DNA from: Euphorbia lathyris | Lineage: Eukaryota; Streptophyta; Magnoliopsida; Malpighiales; Euphorbiaceae | Reading direction: 5' to 3' | Length of the DNA: 64,000 nt | NCBI RefSeq assembly: GCF_963576675.1 | Contig: NC_088918.1 | Coordinates: forward strand, 46,099,501-46,163,500 | In this document: piece after piece, positions 63,512-64,000 of the stretch | Layout: each line of letters begins with the position of its first letter | Numbering within the stretch: position 1 is the stretch's first letter | Position numbers and translations under genes: made by a program | The notes under the pieces: model-generated | Told to the model about the DNA's origin: nothing | What the model saw: the letters and a program-made list of their open reading frames with translations, nothing else | Database searches by the model: none

Positions 63512-64000
63512 TGTTGTCCTAAGATGAGACTCTAGCAAGTGCACTAGATACAAGTAATAAAGTGATAAGTTAAGTATCGTCTCCACAGGGATTGAGATTC
63601 AAATGTATATCAGAAATTGTTGCTAAACAACGTGTGTGTGTCAAACAAGCTTTCTTCTTTTTAAGTTGATTGTGTGATGTTGGTTTCGTAAGATGTAAGA
63701 GGGCTGATGCAGTAAGAAATAAGACAACTTGGTAATGATTTAGAAAATAGAACAGGCTCGACACTGTCGAACAGGTGTGCAAAGCCTTACAACATTCCAA
63801 TGAATATAAGATAATGCCAATGAAGCCAAAGTATCAGTTTTGACGTGAGCTTGAGTCAACTGTCGTGTGTTCTCAAGCTCCTAAGAGTTACTAGAACCTT
63901 TAGCATCCTAAAGATACGTTCTTTCTTGCATTAAGAACAAAACTGCATTTCTAATTAAGAAAACCCATGACACAACCATCTAACTGGTCAACTTCGAGGT
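63512..64000 (-). repeat. 5' LTR of Gypsy C, cut by window edge
   Basis: It begins TGTTGTCCTAAGATG and matches 54375-54863 except at five single bases. The remaining roughly 770 bp lie beyond the window. Confidence 0.95.

Larger units (their letters stand above)
48738..64000 (+). mobile_element. Copia B: Sirevirus-like element interrupted by Gypsy C
   Basis: A close relative of Copia A in the opposite orientation: 5' LTR 48738-50191, iMet primer site, gag, protease, integrase and the first half of RT up to 54374. Gypsy C then splits it and the window ends, so the rest of pol, any extra ORF and the 3' LTR lie outside. The left flank CCATT (48733-48737) should be repeated at the unseen right end. 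Confidence 0.9.
54375..64000 (-). mobile_element. Gypsy C: young Athila-like element, RT core deleted
   Basis: The LTR on the left is 54375-55633 and on the right 63512 to beyond the window. A tRNA-Asp primer site, gag, protease plus RT start, integrase, Athila-type ORF, hairpin and polypurine tract lie between. The two LTR pieces differ at five of 489 comparable bases. Gag, protease and the extra ORF are nearly intact. RT ends after the first active-site block and is joined directly to integrase, so polymerase and RNase H are gone. It is inserted in RT of Copia B after CTACC (54370-54374), the presumed target repeat. Confidence 0.94.

Noticed and set aside
1..64000. A cellular defence, metabolic or toxin system
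   Set aside because: All recognisable proteins belong to transposable elements except one E2 exon; nothing supports a new cellular gene cluster.

Overview
The window is intergenic nuclear DNA from a flowering plant, most likely a eudicot, and nearly all of it is nested LTR retrotransposons. The signs are Ty3/gypsy elements with tRNA-Asp primer sites and an extra Athila-type ORF, Sirevirus-like Ty1/copia elements with tRNA-iMet primer sites, a CACTA transposon, a MITE, a plastid 16S rRNA scrap, and one exon of a ubiquitin-conjugating enzyme with plant-like splice sites. The species cannot be named from the sequence. No intact cellular gene is visible.

Layout. 1-403: inverted piece of a copia LTR (family D). 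404-860: short host-like flank with one E2 exon (543-670) beside an AT microsatellite. 861-24925: minus-strand Athila-like Gypsy A with both LTRs. It is interrupted by a solo-LTR-like insert (5048-6361) and by the 12.1 kb minus-strand Copia A (7456-19563, target duplication ACATG). 23356-35690: Gypsy B, a close relative of A in the same orientation, which shares the LTR at 23356-24925 with A. That LTR carries a MITE, and B carries a 3.2 kb CACTA element (26336-29504, target duplication CCT). 35691-36088: a second CACTA end. 36089-36902: another family-D LTR piece. 36903-39187: a Tat/Ogre-like gypsy remnant (E) holding a 0.4 kb foreign patch that includes 71 bp of plastid 16S rRNA. 39188-47077: decayed Copia D, plus strand. 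47078-48737: remnants of other LTR elements. 48738 to beyond the window: plus-strand Copia B, a relative of A, cut inside its reverse transcriptase at 54374 by minus-strand Gypsy C (54375 to beyond 64000).

How the parts work together. In each element gag packages RNA, protease and integrase process and insert it, and RT/RNase H copies it. No element seen here has an undamaged set. Gypsy C is the youngest: its LTRs differ at 5 of 489 comparable bases. Yet it has lost the RT catalytic core and RNase H, so it either moved in trans or was deleted after insertion. Copia A and all three Athila-type elements also carry an additional ORF downstream of pol. In Copia A and Gypsy B this ORF has a TATA box and leader of its own.

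No convincing new cellular system was found. The most informative signals are the extra ORFs with private promoters, the repeated CG-centred palindromes in Gypsy A and B, the conserved hairpin beside the polypurine tract, the LTR-sharing tandem pair, the plastid-bearing patch, and the nesting order fixed by empty sites in sister copies.
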